Shown one piece after another: positions 1-7,743 of a DNA stretch of 50,685 nucleotides. A program made the position numbers and the translations under genes. Position 1 is the first letter of the stretch; every line of letters begins with the position of its first letter. The stretch comes from Acidimicrobiaceae bacterium (lineage in GTDB: Bacteria; Actinomycetota; Acidimicrobiia; Acidimicrobiales; RAAP-2): positions 1-50,685 of the forward strand of contig JABEUQ010000064.1 in the NCBI GenBank assembly GCA_013044265.1. Reading direction: 5' to 3'. Under the pieces are notes generated by a model. That model had not been told where the DNA came from. It did no database searches and saw only the letters and a program-made list of their open reading frames with translations.

Positions 1-44
1 CGCGGCGCCGCGCCGTCGCCGACGGTGACTCAGGAGGTAGTGAG

Positions 45-1070
45 TTGAGTGACGCCTTGCTGGAAGCTCGCCACCTGTCGCGTCACTTCGTGGTGCACAC
101 GGGACACGGACTTATTCGACCCAAGAAGATTGTCCGTGCGGTTGACGACGTTTCCTTGAGTCTGAACGCGGGTCGCGTCACGGCGATCGTGGGTGAGAGC
201 GGGTCAGGTAAGTCGGTACTCGCGCGCATGCTCGCGCGCATCGTGACACCGACCTCGGGTGAACTTCTCTTGAGCGGTGTAGCTCTCCCGGTGAAGTCAC
301 CGAGGAATTTGGCCTACGCCTCGGAGGTCCAATTGGTCCTTCAGGACCCCTTCGCCTCGATCAATCCAGTGCATAAGGTGCGTCATTCTCTCGAGCGCCC
401 CCTGTTGATCCACGGCACCCCTCGTAGTGAACTCGAGAGTCGATCGCGCGCGGCACTCACTCGCGTGTCCTTAGATCCGCCCGAACGCTACCTTGATCGC
501 TACCCTCACGAGCTCTCGGGTGGACAACTGCAGCGAGTCTCCATCGCTCGTGCTCTGTGCGTGAATCCTCAGGTGTTGCTCGCCGACGAACCCATTTCGA
601 TGCTCGATGTCTCGGTGCGTCTGGGGGTGCTCAATCTGTTGCGCGGACTATGCGATGACGAGAAACTGGCGGTCCTCTACATCACTCACGACATTGCGTC
701 GGCGCGATACATTGCCGACGAGACCATTGTCATGTACGCGGGCCAAGTCGTTGAGCACTCCGACGCAACGGCACTGATTGATGGACCCACCCATCCCTAC
801 ACCCAATTACTCATCGCCTCGGTACCCGATCCGAGCGATCCACTGCGCCAAGCACCCGAGATTGAAGACCGTGCCGGTCAAGGCCAACTGCCTGCGCAGG
901 GGTGTCGTTTTGCCCCCCGGTGCCCCCACGCGATGGACGTGTGCCGCACGTCGCCGCCGCCGTTATTTGAGGTCGCGGTAGGTCACGAGTCGCGCTGCTG
1001 GCTCCACGAATCGGCAGCCAAAGTGTCCATTCAAGGGCGAGAAAAGGGGGGGATGGCTTCGACGACGTAA
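45..1070 (+). CDS. Oligopeptide/dipeptide-type ABC transporter ATP-binding protein (OppF-like)
   Basis: This is the ATPase subunit of an Opp/Dpp-family importer and acts at the inner face of the membrane. The 341-residue protein shows Walker A GESGSGKS at about 50-57, Q-loop Gln100, signature LSGGQ at 157-161, Walker B VLLADEP at 177-183 and H-loop His215. The C-terminal extension carries the cysteine-rich oligo_HPY segment (CRFAPRCPH, then two later Cys) that is diagnostic of OppD/OppF proteins. The start is TTG, chosen because AGGAGG at 32-37 lies seven bases upstream; the nearby GTG at 40 runs into a stop. Upstream DNA is cut by the window edge and probably holds the OppD partner and permeases. 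The binding protein and a beta-glucosidase follow on the same strand, so the cargo may be a glycoside rather than a peptide (inference). Confidence 0.93.
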   Translation: MSDALLEARHLSRHFVVHTGHGLIRPKKIVRAVDDVSLSLNAGRVTAIVGESGSGKSVLARMLARIVTPTSGELLLSGVALPVKSPRNLAYASEVQLVLQDPFASINPVHKVRHSLERPLLIHGTPRSELESRSRAALTRVSLDPPERYLDRYPHELSGGQLQRVSIARALCVNPQVLLADEPISMLDVSVRLGVLNLLRGLCDDEKLAVLYITHDIASARYIADETIVMYAGQVVEHSDATALIDGPTHPYTQLLIASVPDPSDPLRQAPEIEDRAGQGQLPAQGCRFAPRCPHAMDVCRTSPPPLFEVAVGHESRCWLHESAAKVSIQGREKGGMASTT

Positions 1071-1125
1071 CGTTTTTACTAGATGTCGGTATGGCGGTTG
1101 TCTCTAGGGGATTCCTTGGTGAAAC

Positions 1126-1196
1126 GTCCAGCCGGCCGCGCAGTACCCATCAGGACTTACACGGTCAAAAAAGTAGTCGGCGCTAGCCGGCTGGAC
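1126..1196. repeat. 11-bp inverted repeat in the leader of the binding-protein gene
   Basis: GTCCAGCCGGC at 1126-1136 is the exact reverse complement of GCCGGCTGGAC at 1186-1196, with 49 bases between. The pair ends 16 bases before the ATG at 1213, just ahead of its ribosome site. It could be a two-half operator or the closing stem of a structured 5' leader. The rest of the 1071-1212 gap holds no coding sequence that I can support. Confidence 0.6.
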
Positions 1197-1212
1197 AATT
1201 CAAAGGATACTA

Positions 1213-2877
1213 ATGATTAGAAAGATAGCCATCATCGCCTCGGCGATGTCGTGCTTGACACTGGGCATCATCAGCGCCAACGGCGCCGGTGCCGCCCCAG
1301 CGCAGCACGTGTTAACCGAGGAAGGCAACGTCGGGGTGACTTTCACCCAGAACTTCAACCCGTTCAACTCCAACTCGCTGGCCGCGCAGATGAGCATCAA
1401 GTCGCTCACCTACGAACCGCTCTTCGAGATTGACTTCCTCAAGGCCAACACTTCGTACCCGTGGCTGGCCACGAGTTACAAGTGGACCAACGGGGGACGT
1501 ACCATCACCTTCACCATTCGTAACGGCGTGAAGTGGAGCGACGGCAAGCCGCTGACCCCCGCCGACGTTGCGTATACGTTCAACCTGATTGGTCAGAACC
1601 CCGCCGCCAACTATTCGGGCGTTCCGCAGATGACGAACGCGGCGACCGTCAAGGGTGACACGGTATCGTTGAACTTCGCGTCACCGGCCTATCAGGACAT
1701 CACGGCCATTGCCGGCAGCACGTTGATCGTGCCCGAGCACATCTGGTCTAAGGTGATCAATCCTGCCAAGGCCGCCATCACTAACCCGGTTGGTTCGGGA
1801 CCGTACATCTTAAAGAGCTACTCGTCGCAGCTGGTGTCCTACAAGGTGAACCCGAAGTATTGGGGTGGCACGCCCGCGGCGACGCAGGTGAACATCCCCT
1901 CGTATTCGAGTAACGCCTCGGCGACGACGGCACTGGCTAATGGTCAACTCGACTGGGCGGGTAACGACATCGCCAACATCAATTCGGTGTTCGTCAGCAA
2001 GAATCCCAAGACCAACCACTACTACTTCGCTGGTGGCAACACCGTGACGTTGGAGTTCAACGTCAAGTACGGAGCGTTGAGTGACCCGATTGTTCGTGCC
2101 GCCATTAGCGCAGGCATCAACCGCTCGGCATTGGCCTCCAAGGGTGAGAGTGGTTACGAGACACCGGCGACTTCCTCGAGCGGATTGATTCTGCCGAACC
2201 AGAGTGCCTTCCTCGCCCCTTCGGCGAAGAACGACCTCTTGCCCACGAGCAGCCCGACCAAGGTCGCCACGTTGCTCTCGAGTGACGGCTACACCAAGAA
2301 CGCGAGTGGCATGTGGACCAAGAACGGCCAGGAGATCTCCTTCAACATCGAAGACCCGACGGCCTACTCGGACTACTACGCGGACTCGCAGTTGATCGCC
2401 AGCTCGCTCCAAGCGGTGGGCATCAATGCCACCGTTGACGGGGTGCAGGCTTCGCAGTGGTACACCGACCTTGCTGCTGGCACTTTCCAGAGTGCTATTC
2501 ACTGGGGTGCCGGTGGCGCCAATCCGTTCCAGCAGTACCAGAACTGGTTGGACTACAACACCTTCGTGGCGCCCAATCCGACCAACGCCGCTGGTGACTT
2601 CGGTCGCTACCAGAGCCCCGGCGCCGAGGCGGCGATCAAGAAGCTCGAGACCACTAGCCCACTCGACACCGCGGGCGTCACCAGCGCCGTGCGGACCCTG
2701 GGCAGCATCTTGACGAACCAAGTACCGGTGGCTCCGCTGCTCTACGGTGCGGACTGGAACGTCTACTCGACGGCCCACTTCACTGGTTGGGTGACCGCGG
2801 CGAACCCCTACATGGACCCGTCGCCCTCGGACCCCGCGCTGCCCATTATCTTGATGCACCTCAAGGTGGTGAAGTAG
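1213..2877 (+). CDS. ABC transporter substrate-binding protein, SBP family 5
   Basis: This is an extracytoplasmic solute-binding protein of the peptide/nickel/oligosaccharide class (SBP_bac_5), 554 residues, the usual length. It begins with a signal peptide: basic MIRK, a hydrophobic stretch to about residue 24, then ANGAGAAPA, which looks like a signal peptidase I site. I see no clear lipobox, although Cys14 lies inside the hydrophobic stretch. Family hallmarks include NPFNSNS near the mature N-terminus, YEPLFE, and the block TFTIRNGVKWSDGKPLTPAD. AAAGGA at about 1202-1207 supports the ATG. It follows the OppF-like ATPase and precedes a GH1 beta-glucosidase. Proteins of this fold are known to bind cello- and other oligosaccharides as well as peptides, so glycoside binding is plausible here but unproven. 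Confidence 0.92.
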   Translation: MIRKIAIIASAMSCLTLGIISANGAGAAPAQHVLTEEGNVGVTFTQNFNPFNSNSLAAQMSIKSLTYEPLFEIDFLKANTSYPWLATSYKWTNGGRTITFTIRNGVKWSDGKPLTPADVAYTFNLIGQNPAANYSGVPQMTNAATVKGDTVSLNFASPAYQDITAIAGSTLIVPEHIWSKVINPAKAAITNPVGSGPYILKSYSSQLVSYKVNPKYWGGTPAATQVNIPSYSSNASATTALANGQLDWAGNDIANINSVFVSKNPKTNHYYFAGGNTVTLEFNVKYGALSDPIVRAAISAGINRSALASKGESGYETPATSSSGLILPNQSAFLAPSAKNDLLPTSSPTKVATLLSSDGYTKNASGMWTKNGQEISFNIEDPTAYSDYYADSQLIASSLQAVGINATVDGVQASQWYTDLAAGTFQSAIHWGAGGANPFQQYQNWLDYNTFVAPNPTNAAGDFGRYQSPGAEAAIKKLETTSPLDTAGVTSAVRTLGSILTNQVPVAPLLYGADWNVYSTAHFTGWVTAANPYMDPSPSDPALPIILMHLKVVK

Positions 2878-2887
2878 CACATTCGTA

Positions 2888-2926
2888 GTCCCGGCGGCCT
2901 CTCACCCTTGAGGAGGCCGCCGGGAC
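2888..2926. terminator. 14-bp hairpin after the binding-protein gene
   Basis: Bases 2888-2901 pair perfectly with 2913-2926 around an 11-base loop, starting 11 bases after the stop codon. No T tract follows. It would act as a terminator without a T tract or as an mRNA 3'-end stabiliser that keeps the binding protein more abundant than the genes downstream. Confidence 0.7.
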
Positions 2927-2950
2927 CCGCGAAGAGGAAGAAGTATTTCC

Positions 2951-3010
2951 GTCGTTTCGACGTGCGGCCTCGCGTTCTCCCAACTCAGTGAGGCCGCACG
3001 AAGAAACGAC
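2951..3010. repeat. Long two-part hairpin upstream of the beta-glucosidase
   Basis: CGTGCGGCCTC at 2961-2971 pairs with GAGGCCGCACG at 2990-3000. Outside a 2x2 internal loop, GTCGTTTC at 2951-2958 pairs with GAAACGAC at 3003-3010, giving 19 base pairs in all and an 18-base apical loop. Its GCGGCCTC/GAGGCCGC core is the same as in the hairpin at 2888-2926, so the arms of the two could also pair with each other. It ends 26 bases before the ribosome site of the next gene. Confidence 0.7.
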
Positions 3011-3050
3011 TCCGTAGTACACGACTATCAATCAGTAGGAGATTCTCCCC

Positions 3051-4493
3051 GTGACAAGTTCCACTACCAACGATCGCACTCGACATTTCCCGCCGACGTT
3101 CCTCTGGGGAGCGGCGACGGCGTCGTACCAGATCGAGGGGGCCAGCACTGTTGACGGTCGCGGTCCCTCCATTTGGGATACCTTCAGCCACACCCCCGGA
3201 GCGGTGTGGAACGATGACAATGGTGACGTCGCCTGCGACCACTACCACCGCATGGACGAGGACCTTGATCTCATGGCCGACCTGGACATTGGCGCGTACC
3301 GCTTCTCGGTGGCGTGGCCGAGAATCATCCCCGATGGGACCGGCCAGGTCAATCAGCGCGGTCTGGACTTTTATCGCAGGCTCGTCGACGGGCTGCGCGA
3401 CCGTGATATCGAACCAACGCTGACGCTCTATCACTGGGACCTGCCCCAGCCTCTCGAAGACCGCGGTGGTTGGACGGTGCGCGACACCGCGGAGGCTTTC
3501 GCGGCCTTCGTCGAAGTTGTTGCGCGCACTTTTGGCGACGACGTGGAGCGCTGGATCACTCTGAATGAGCCCTGGTGTTCGTCATGGTTGGGTTACGGCT
3601 CGGGTCACCACGCGCCAGGCATTCGCGACATCGGTATGGCCGCAGCCGCGAATCACCATCTTCTCCTGGCCCACGGCCTCGCGGTGCCAATCCTTCGCGA
3701 GACCATTGCACAAGCCAAGGTGGGTATCACGTTGAACTTGAGCGATCATCGCCCCGGGAGCGAGGACCCGCTCGACGTCGCCGCCGCCCGTCGTGCTGAC
3801 GGCAACTTGAATCGCCTATTTCTCGATCCGATCTTTCATGGCCGCTACCCCGAGGATATGCTCGCGCACTACTCAAAATTCTCACCGGGTTTCTCGGTCG
3901 TCCACGAAGGGGACCTCGAGTTGATCTCGCGCCCCATCGACTTTCTCGGAGTGAACTACTACTCGCCCGTCACCGTTGTGGACGAGTCACGCGCCACTGA
4001 AGCGCGCACGGCTGGCTACATCGTGGCAACGGGCGACCAGTTCCCCGACCTGTGCTTGCGAGGCCTCGAGACGCCCGGACGCGACAGGACTGCCATGGAC
4101 TGGGAAATCCAGGCCGCGGGGCTGACGGCGCTGCTCGTTCACATTCGTGATGAGTACAGCACCCTGCCGATCTACATCACCGAGAACGGCGCTGCTTTCG
4201 ATGACTACGTTGACCCCAACGGGCGCGTTCTCGACTTCAATCGTGTCGCGTACCTTCAAGAACACATCTCGGCGGTCCACGACGCGATTGACGCTGGCGT
4301 CAACGTTCAGGGTTACTTCGTCTGGAGTCTGCTCGATAACTTCGAGTGGGCCTTTGGCTATTCACGACGTTTCGGTATCGTGTGGGTGGATTTTCCTACG
4401 GGCACACGTCTGCCCAAGGAAAGCTTTCACTGGTACCGCGACGCAATCGCGTCGAACACGGTGCAGTACGCTCAGTCGCCCGGAAGTCGTTAA
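3051..4493 (+). CDS. Beta-glucosidase, glycoside hydrolase family 1
   Basis: This retaining GH1 enzyme should release glucose, or a similar sugar, from beta-glycosides in the cytoplasm; no signal peptide is present. The 480 residues match the family length. The N-terminal signature FLWGAATASYQIEGA begins at residue 18, acid/base Glu173 lies in LNEPW and nucleophile Glu378 in ITENGAAF. Conserved YHWDLPQ, GVNYYSP, WSLLDNFEW and GYSRRFGI blocks are intact, so it should be active. The start is GTG with TAGGAGA at 3036-3042. It lies behind an ABC importer on the same strand, which suggests uptake of short beta-glucosides followed by intracellular cleavage. The two hairpins upstream and the one downstream suggest separate control of its message. 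Confidence 0.96.
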   Translation: MTSSTTNDRTRHFPPTFLWGAATASYQIEGASTVDGRGPSIWDTFSHTPGAVWNDDNGDVACDHYHRMDEDLDLMADLDIGAYRFSVAWPRIIPDGTGQVNQRGLDFYRRLVDGLRDRDIEPTLTLYHWDLPQPLEDRGGWTVRDTAEAFAAFVEVVARTFGDDVERWITLNEPWCSSWLGYGSGHHAPGIRDIGMAAAANHHLLLAHGLAVPILRETIAQAKVGITLNLSDHRPGSEDPLDVAAARRADGNLNRLFLDPIFHGRYPEDMLAHYSKFSPGFSVVHEGDLELISRPIDFLGVNYYSPVTVVDESRATEARTAGYIVATGDQFPDLCLRGLETPGRDRTAMDWEIQAAGLTALLVHIRDEYSTLPIYITENGAAFDDYVDPNGRVLDFNRVAYLQEHISAVHDAIDAGVNVQGYFVWSLLDNFEWAFGYSRRFGIVWVDFPTGTRLPKESFHWYRDAIASNTVQYAQSPGSR

Positions 4494-4531
4494 TTCCGTT
4501 GGGTCCGATCTAAGAGCGCAAAGCACGGTGT

Positions 4532-4553
4532 CGCGAAGACGTCAATCTTCGCG
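4532..4553. terminator. Hairpin between the beta-glucosidase and MFS genes
   Basis: CGCGAAGA at 4532-4539 pairs perfectly with TCTTCGCG at 4546-4553 around a 6-base loop. It lies 39 bases after the GH1 stop and 14 bases before the MFS ribosome site, and has no T tract. Confidence 0.5.
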
Positions 4554-4579
4554 CGAAGTATTCAGCCAAGGAGTAATCG

Positions 4580-5833
4580 ATGACACGCCACCGTCGAAGC
4601 GGCTCCGTCGAGCAAGAACCGCTTCGACGGTGGCGTGTCACGTTCGCCGCATTGGGCGTGCGATCGTATCGTCAGTGGTTCTTCAGTCAGATCCTCTCGG
4701 CTTCGGGAACCATGACCCAGATCGTCGCACTTTCGTGGTTAGTCTTGCAATTGACCCACAGTGGGGTAGCTCTTGGCCTCATGACGACGGCGGCACTCTC
4801 GCCGATGCTGATTGCGGGCCCCTTCTCGGGGGCGCTGGTAGATCGGGTGGACCGTCGCGTACTGCTCATTGTGACTCAGAGCCTCTACATCGCACTTTCG
4901 ATGTTGATGGCAATCGTGACCGCGACGGGCACAGTTCGAGTGTGGATGATTTTCGCGATTGCGTTCTGCTCGGGGGTGGTTGGAGCGCCCGACACAGCGG
5001 CGCGTCAGGTGTACGCCAATGACCTCGTTGGTCCCGAACGACTAAATAGCGCAGTCAGCTTGAACGAAGTCGTGATCAATGCGTCGCGCGTGATCGGCCC
5101 GGCTCTCGGCGGCCTGCTACTCGCCACGGCCGGCGTGAGCGCGTGTTGTTGGGCAAACACCCTCTCATTCGTACCGTCCCTGATGGTGCTGGTGACACAT
5201 CGACACGTCGAATTCTCACCGCGGCCGAGAAGTCGGGACCACGATACGCGCTTCGTCGTCGCGTGGCGATACGCATGGCGAAATCCGACCATTCGTATCG
5301 CCTTGCTGCTCGCAGCAGCGTCGGGGATGCTCTTCAACATGAACGTCCCTCTCCCGCTGCTGGCGTCGCGCGTCTTTCACCTCGGCGCGGGGGGGTATGG
5401 GTTGATGATGTCGGCCTTCGGAGTCGGGGGAATCCTCGGGGGCTTGGCCGCCGCGGCATCCCACGCGGCCCCGAGCCGGCGCCGCGTCCTCGTTCTAGCC
5501 TTGACGACGGGAATCATGGTTGTCGTGACGGCTAATGCTCGCAATCTTGGTGAACTCTACGCGGGCCTGGTCGCGACCGGATGTGTGTCGATCTGGTTCG
5601 TCGCACGCGCCAATGCCCTGGTGCAATTCGAAACCGAACTGGCCCTACGGGGACGAGTGATGGCCATGTGGTCGATGGCCCTGCCTGGATGCATGCCCGT
5701 GCTGAGTCCGCTGGTGGGATGGGTGGGTACCGTGCTGGGGGCGCGGGAAAGCTTCGCGTTGTCCGGCGCGACAATGTTGGTCTTGGTGGGTACGAGTTGG
5801 TTCAGCGCTCCGGAACGTTCCCGCTCACACTGA
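4580..5833 (+). CDS. MFS transporter, EntS-like
   Basis: This 417-residue integral membrane protein of the major facilitator superfamily probably has 12 helices and resembles EntS-type exporters (RSYRQWFFSQILSASGTMTQ, and the loop PFSGALVDRVDRR, which is the family's GxLaDRxxRR motif). Its substrate cannot be read from the sequence. AAGGAG at 4568-4573 places the start at ATG 4580. Oddly, a perfect 22-bp inverted repeat (4581-4602 with 4619-4640) begins at the T of the start codon and spans the first 20 codons, so the mRNA would fold on its own initiation site. The gene runs into the convergent PhnZ-like gene with a 32-base overlap of the 3' ends. Confidence 0.9.
   Translation: MTRHRRSGSVEQEPLRRWRVTFAALGVRSYRQWFFSQILSASGTMTQIVALSWLVLQLTHSGVALGLMTTAALSPMLIAGPFSGALVDRVDRRVLLIVTQSLYIALSMLMAIVTATGTVRVWMIFAIAFCSGVVGAPDTAARQVYANDLVGPERLNSAVSLNEVVINASRVIGPALGGLLLATAGVSACCWANTLSFVPSLMVLVTHRHVEFSPRPRSRDHDTRFVVAWRYAWRNPTIRIALLLAAASGMLFNMNVPLPLLASRVFHLGAGGYGLMMSAFGVGGILGGLAAAASHAAPSRRRVLVLALTTGIMVVVTANARNLGELYAGLVATGCVSIWFVARANALVQFETELALRGRVMAMWSMALPGCMPVLSPLVGWVGTVLGARESFALSGATMLVLVGTSWFSAPERSRSH
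4581..4640. repeat. Perfect 22-bp inverted repeat across the MFS start codon
   Basis: Bases 4581-4602 are the exact reverse complement of 4619-4640, with a 16-base loop at 4603-4618. The left arm starts TGACACGCCACC and the right arm ends GGTGGCGTGTCA. The repeat lies wholly in coding sequence, encoding residues 1-20 of the MFS protein. It is a candidate translational switch, a protein-binding site or, less likely, an amplification artefact. Confidence 0.85.
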
Positions 5834-6404
5834 CGCGGGTCGAACGCCACGCCTGGGCGATTTCCTCTGCCATCGAGCGGTAGTGTTCGAGACCACGTGT
5901 TTCGAGACCCGGAATCTTTGCGCGGTCATCCCAGGACCGCAGCGCCATGGCGGTCACGAAACCCGGGTGTGCCTCAAATCGCTCACGCTCGTCGGTGATG
6001 AGGGGACCTCCCTGGGCGACGAAAGTGACCTGGGAAGCCTCGGAGAGCTCATCGTAGTAGTCCGGATCAATGGTGCAACGCCAGCGCTTAGCGGTCACGT
6101 GCAACGCGACTGGTTGGGCGACGTCAGGGCCGAAGAGTGGTGCCAAAACGCGCGCACCCAGGGCCGCGTGGTCGTCACTCACCACCACGTCGTCGTCGGG
6201 CGACTCACTGTCAATCAAGAACCAGCCCACGTCATGAAAGAGTGCGGCGGCGATGAGTTCGCGGGTCGCGCCGTCGTCGAAGGCGAGGGCCGCGCACTGC
6301 AGCGCGTGCTCGAGATCGGTGACGTCGTCGTCGTACTTACGATGACCGTGGTGCTCGTAGAGGGCGAAGAGTTCGTCCAGTGAGGTGGGCTCGGGCAACG
6401 ACAC
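5802..6404 (-). CDS. HD-domain mixed-valent diiron oxygenase, PhnZ-like
   Basis: This 200-residue protein matches the phosphonate-degradation HD family typified by PhnZ, which uses a diiron centre and O2 to cleave 2-amino-1-hydroxyethylphosphonate to glycine and phosphate. Visible hallmarks are EHHGHRKY with Tyr24, an acid at 27, LEHALQ (His33), ALFHDVGW (His57-Asp58), DDHAALGA (His79), LHVTAKRW (His102, Lys106), QGGPL and LRSWDDRAK. Two positions differ from what I recall of PhnZ: Asp instead of Glu at 27, and Trp61 where the motif HDxGH has His. The substrate may therefore be another small aminophosphonate or amine (inference). The start is GTG with no clear ribosome site. No other phosphonate gene is in the window. 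Confidence 0.82.
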   Translation of the reverse strand: MSLPEPTSLDELFALYEHHGHRKYDDDVTDLEHALQCAALAFDDGATRELIAAALFHDVGWFLIDSESPDDDVVVSDDHAALGARVLAPLFGPDVAQPVALHVTAKRWRCTIDPDYYDELSEASQVTFVAQGGPLITDERERFEAHPGFVTAMALRSWDDRAKIPGLETRGLEHYRSMAEEIAQAWRSTRVSVSGNVPER

Positions 6405-6491
6405 TTCAGCGACCCGTGATTGCGGCGGCGATACTCAGCATGGCATCACCCTAGGGAACCCGAGTTAATACGCGGTGTCGGTTCAGTCACG

Positions 6492-6536
6492 ACAACGTAC
6501 TCACGGGTGTCACCTGTGAGTAACCCGGAACGTTGT
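6492..6536. terminator. Nested palindrome closing the sigma-factor operon
   Basis: ACTCAC at 6499-6504 pairs with GTGAGT at 6516-6521, and inside it GGTG/CACC pairs further, making a 23-base near-perfect palindrome. ACAACGT (6492-6498) and ACGTTGT (6530-6536) flank it as an outer pair. It lies 9-53 bases past the stop of the methyltransferase gene on the minus strand, so a terminator role is likely. The rest of the 6405-6544 gap shows nothing further. Confidence 0.45.
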
Positions 6537-6544
6537 CCCCGTTC

Positions 6545-7213
6545 TCACCAGAGGCCCGGCAGCAAACGCCAGCGAACGTGCTGGCGATATCGCGCGTAGG
6601 CCGACGACTCGGTGAGCAGTCGCTCCTCGGCTCGGGCTCGTCCGACATTACAGCCAGTGATGACGACCATCACCATGACGTTGCGCCACGAGATGCTCTG
6701 CAGGACGTAGCCCAGTTGCATCACGACGTACGAAGCGTAGAGCGGATGTCGAACAACCGCGTAGGGTCCGGCGACTTTGAGTCCTCGGTCCGCGGCGGCG
6801 AATCCGAAGGAACGTCCAAGAGTTGCGAAGGACACCACGCAGACGGCGAGTCCCACTGCCTGCAAGAGCGAACCCGTGACGATCCCCCAGTGCGGGTGGG
6901 CACCGTGTGGACGAAAGAGTACGCCACCGAAGGTTCCCGCGAAGGCGAGCGCCCAGTCACTCGTGCGGATGCTCAATCGACGTGCCGGGCGTCGCACTAG
7001 GTAGGCCAGGACGACCCAGAGTTGTTCGCCAAGGAAGCCGGCGCCGATGAGTGAGCGGGTGACTTCGTAGTGCCGATAGCCCGACCACGCGAACCAGCCG
7101 GCGCCGGCGGCCCCCACGACGTTGGCCACACCCCGGCTCACCTGCGTAGTGCGCGGCGAGGTAGGCGACGCGCCACGTGGCGGCGGGCGAAGGTTCGTGG
7201 GCACCGGACTCAC
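6545..7213 (-). CDS. Isoprenylcysteine carboxyl methyltransferase-like membrane protein
   Basis: This is a predicted multi-pass S-adenosylmethionine-dependent methyltransferase of the ICMT/PEMT fold, 222 residues from the GTG at 7213. The C-terminal signature is clear: GPYAVVRHPLYASY, then a hydrophobic helix, then RARAEERLL and YARYRQHVRWRLLP. Bacterial members methylate small or lipid substrates that are mostly unknown, so no reaction is assigned. The GTG overlaps the DoxX stop as GTGA, which fits translational coupling. An ATG at 7246 would add 11 residues and overlap DoxX by 37 bases. It is the last gene of the sigma-factor run and is followed by a palindrome. Confidence 0.8.
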   Translation of the reverse strand: MSPVPTNLRPPPRGASPTSPRTTQVSRGVANVVGAAGAGWFAWSGYRHYEVTRSLIGAGFLGEQLWVVLAYLVRRPARRLSIRTSDWALAFAGTFGGVLFRPHGAHPHWGIVTGSLLQAVGLAVCVVSFATLGRSFGFAAADRGLKVAGPYAVVRHPLYASYVVMQLGYVLQSISWRNVMVMVVITGCNVGRARAEERLLTESSAYARYRQHVRWRLLPGLW

Positions 7214-7743
7214 GGCGTCACCGGGGCCGAGGACGAAGCGGCGCATTGCAGTCGTCGCCCCCACAGGGTGTCGACGCTCAGTCGCCCGGCCCCGAAGATC
7301 ACGACGACCACCGACAAGACGCACAGTGTCAAGTTGAACTCGTAGCCCGGCGTCGTGGAGAGTGAGTTGATCCCGTTGGTCCACGTGACCGTGATCATGG
7401 CCATTATCTGGTCCCCTGCGAGGGCGAGGCCCGCCACCCGCGTCAGGAGCCCGAGCGCCATGGCGCACGCACCGCCGAATTCGATCACGCCACCAAGGAC
7501 CGCGAAGAACATGCCCGGTCGCAGGTGTGCGGTTCCGGCGAAGTACACCGCGGTGCGGTTCAGACCGGGTCCGTGGAACCAACCGAAGAGCTTGCCCGCG
7601 CCGTAGTAGGTGAATATCCACACGAGGGCGACCCGTACTGCCAGAAGAGCGAAGTCGGCGCCCACCGCGCCCGGCGTGGCGCGCAGCAGGGTGCGTGCAA
7701 GCAGGGGCGCACGCTCGCCGCGAGCGGCGGGCGACGTCGCCAC
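7210..7743 (-). CDS. DoxX family membrane protein
   Basis: This 177-residue integral membrane protein has about four hydrophobic helices. It shows DoxX-family features: RVALVWIFTYYGAGKLFGWF in the first helix, PGMFFAVLGGVIEFGGACAMALG and a final helix ending in VDTLWGRR. DoxX proteins include a subunit of archaeal thiosulfate:quinone oxidoreductase and mycobacterial proteins of redox stress, but most have no known function. The GTG start shares one base with the stop of the upstream hydroxylase gene (TAGTG), so the two are probably translated together. Confidence 0.85.
   Translation of the reverse strand: MATSPAARGERAPLLARTLLRATPGAVGADFALLAVRVALVWIFTYYGAGKLFGWFHGPGLNRTAVYFAGTAHLRPGMFFAVLGGVIEFGGACAMALGLLTRVAGLALAGDQIMAMITVTWTNGINSLSTTPGYEFNLTLCVLSVVVVIFGAGRLSVDTLWGRRLQCAASSSAPVTP

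Noticed and set aside
1810-2880. Minus-strand frame of 356 codons opposite the binding-protein gene
   Set aside because: Arg/Val-rich shadow of a high-G+C gene with an intact signal peptide and family motifs on the other strand.
7359-7391. Third copy of the ECF promoter motif, plus strand
   Set aside because: TGATCCCG-N14-CGTGA has the right spacing but two mismatches and lies antisense inside DoxX with no gene downstream; treated as chance.
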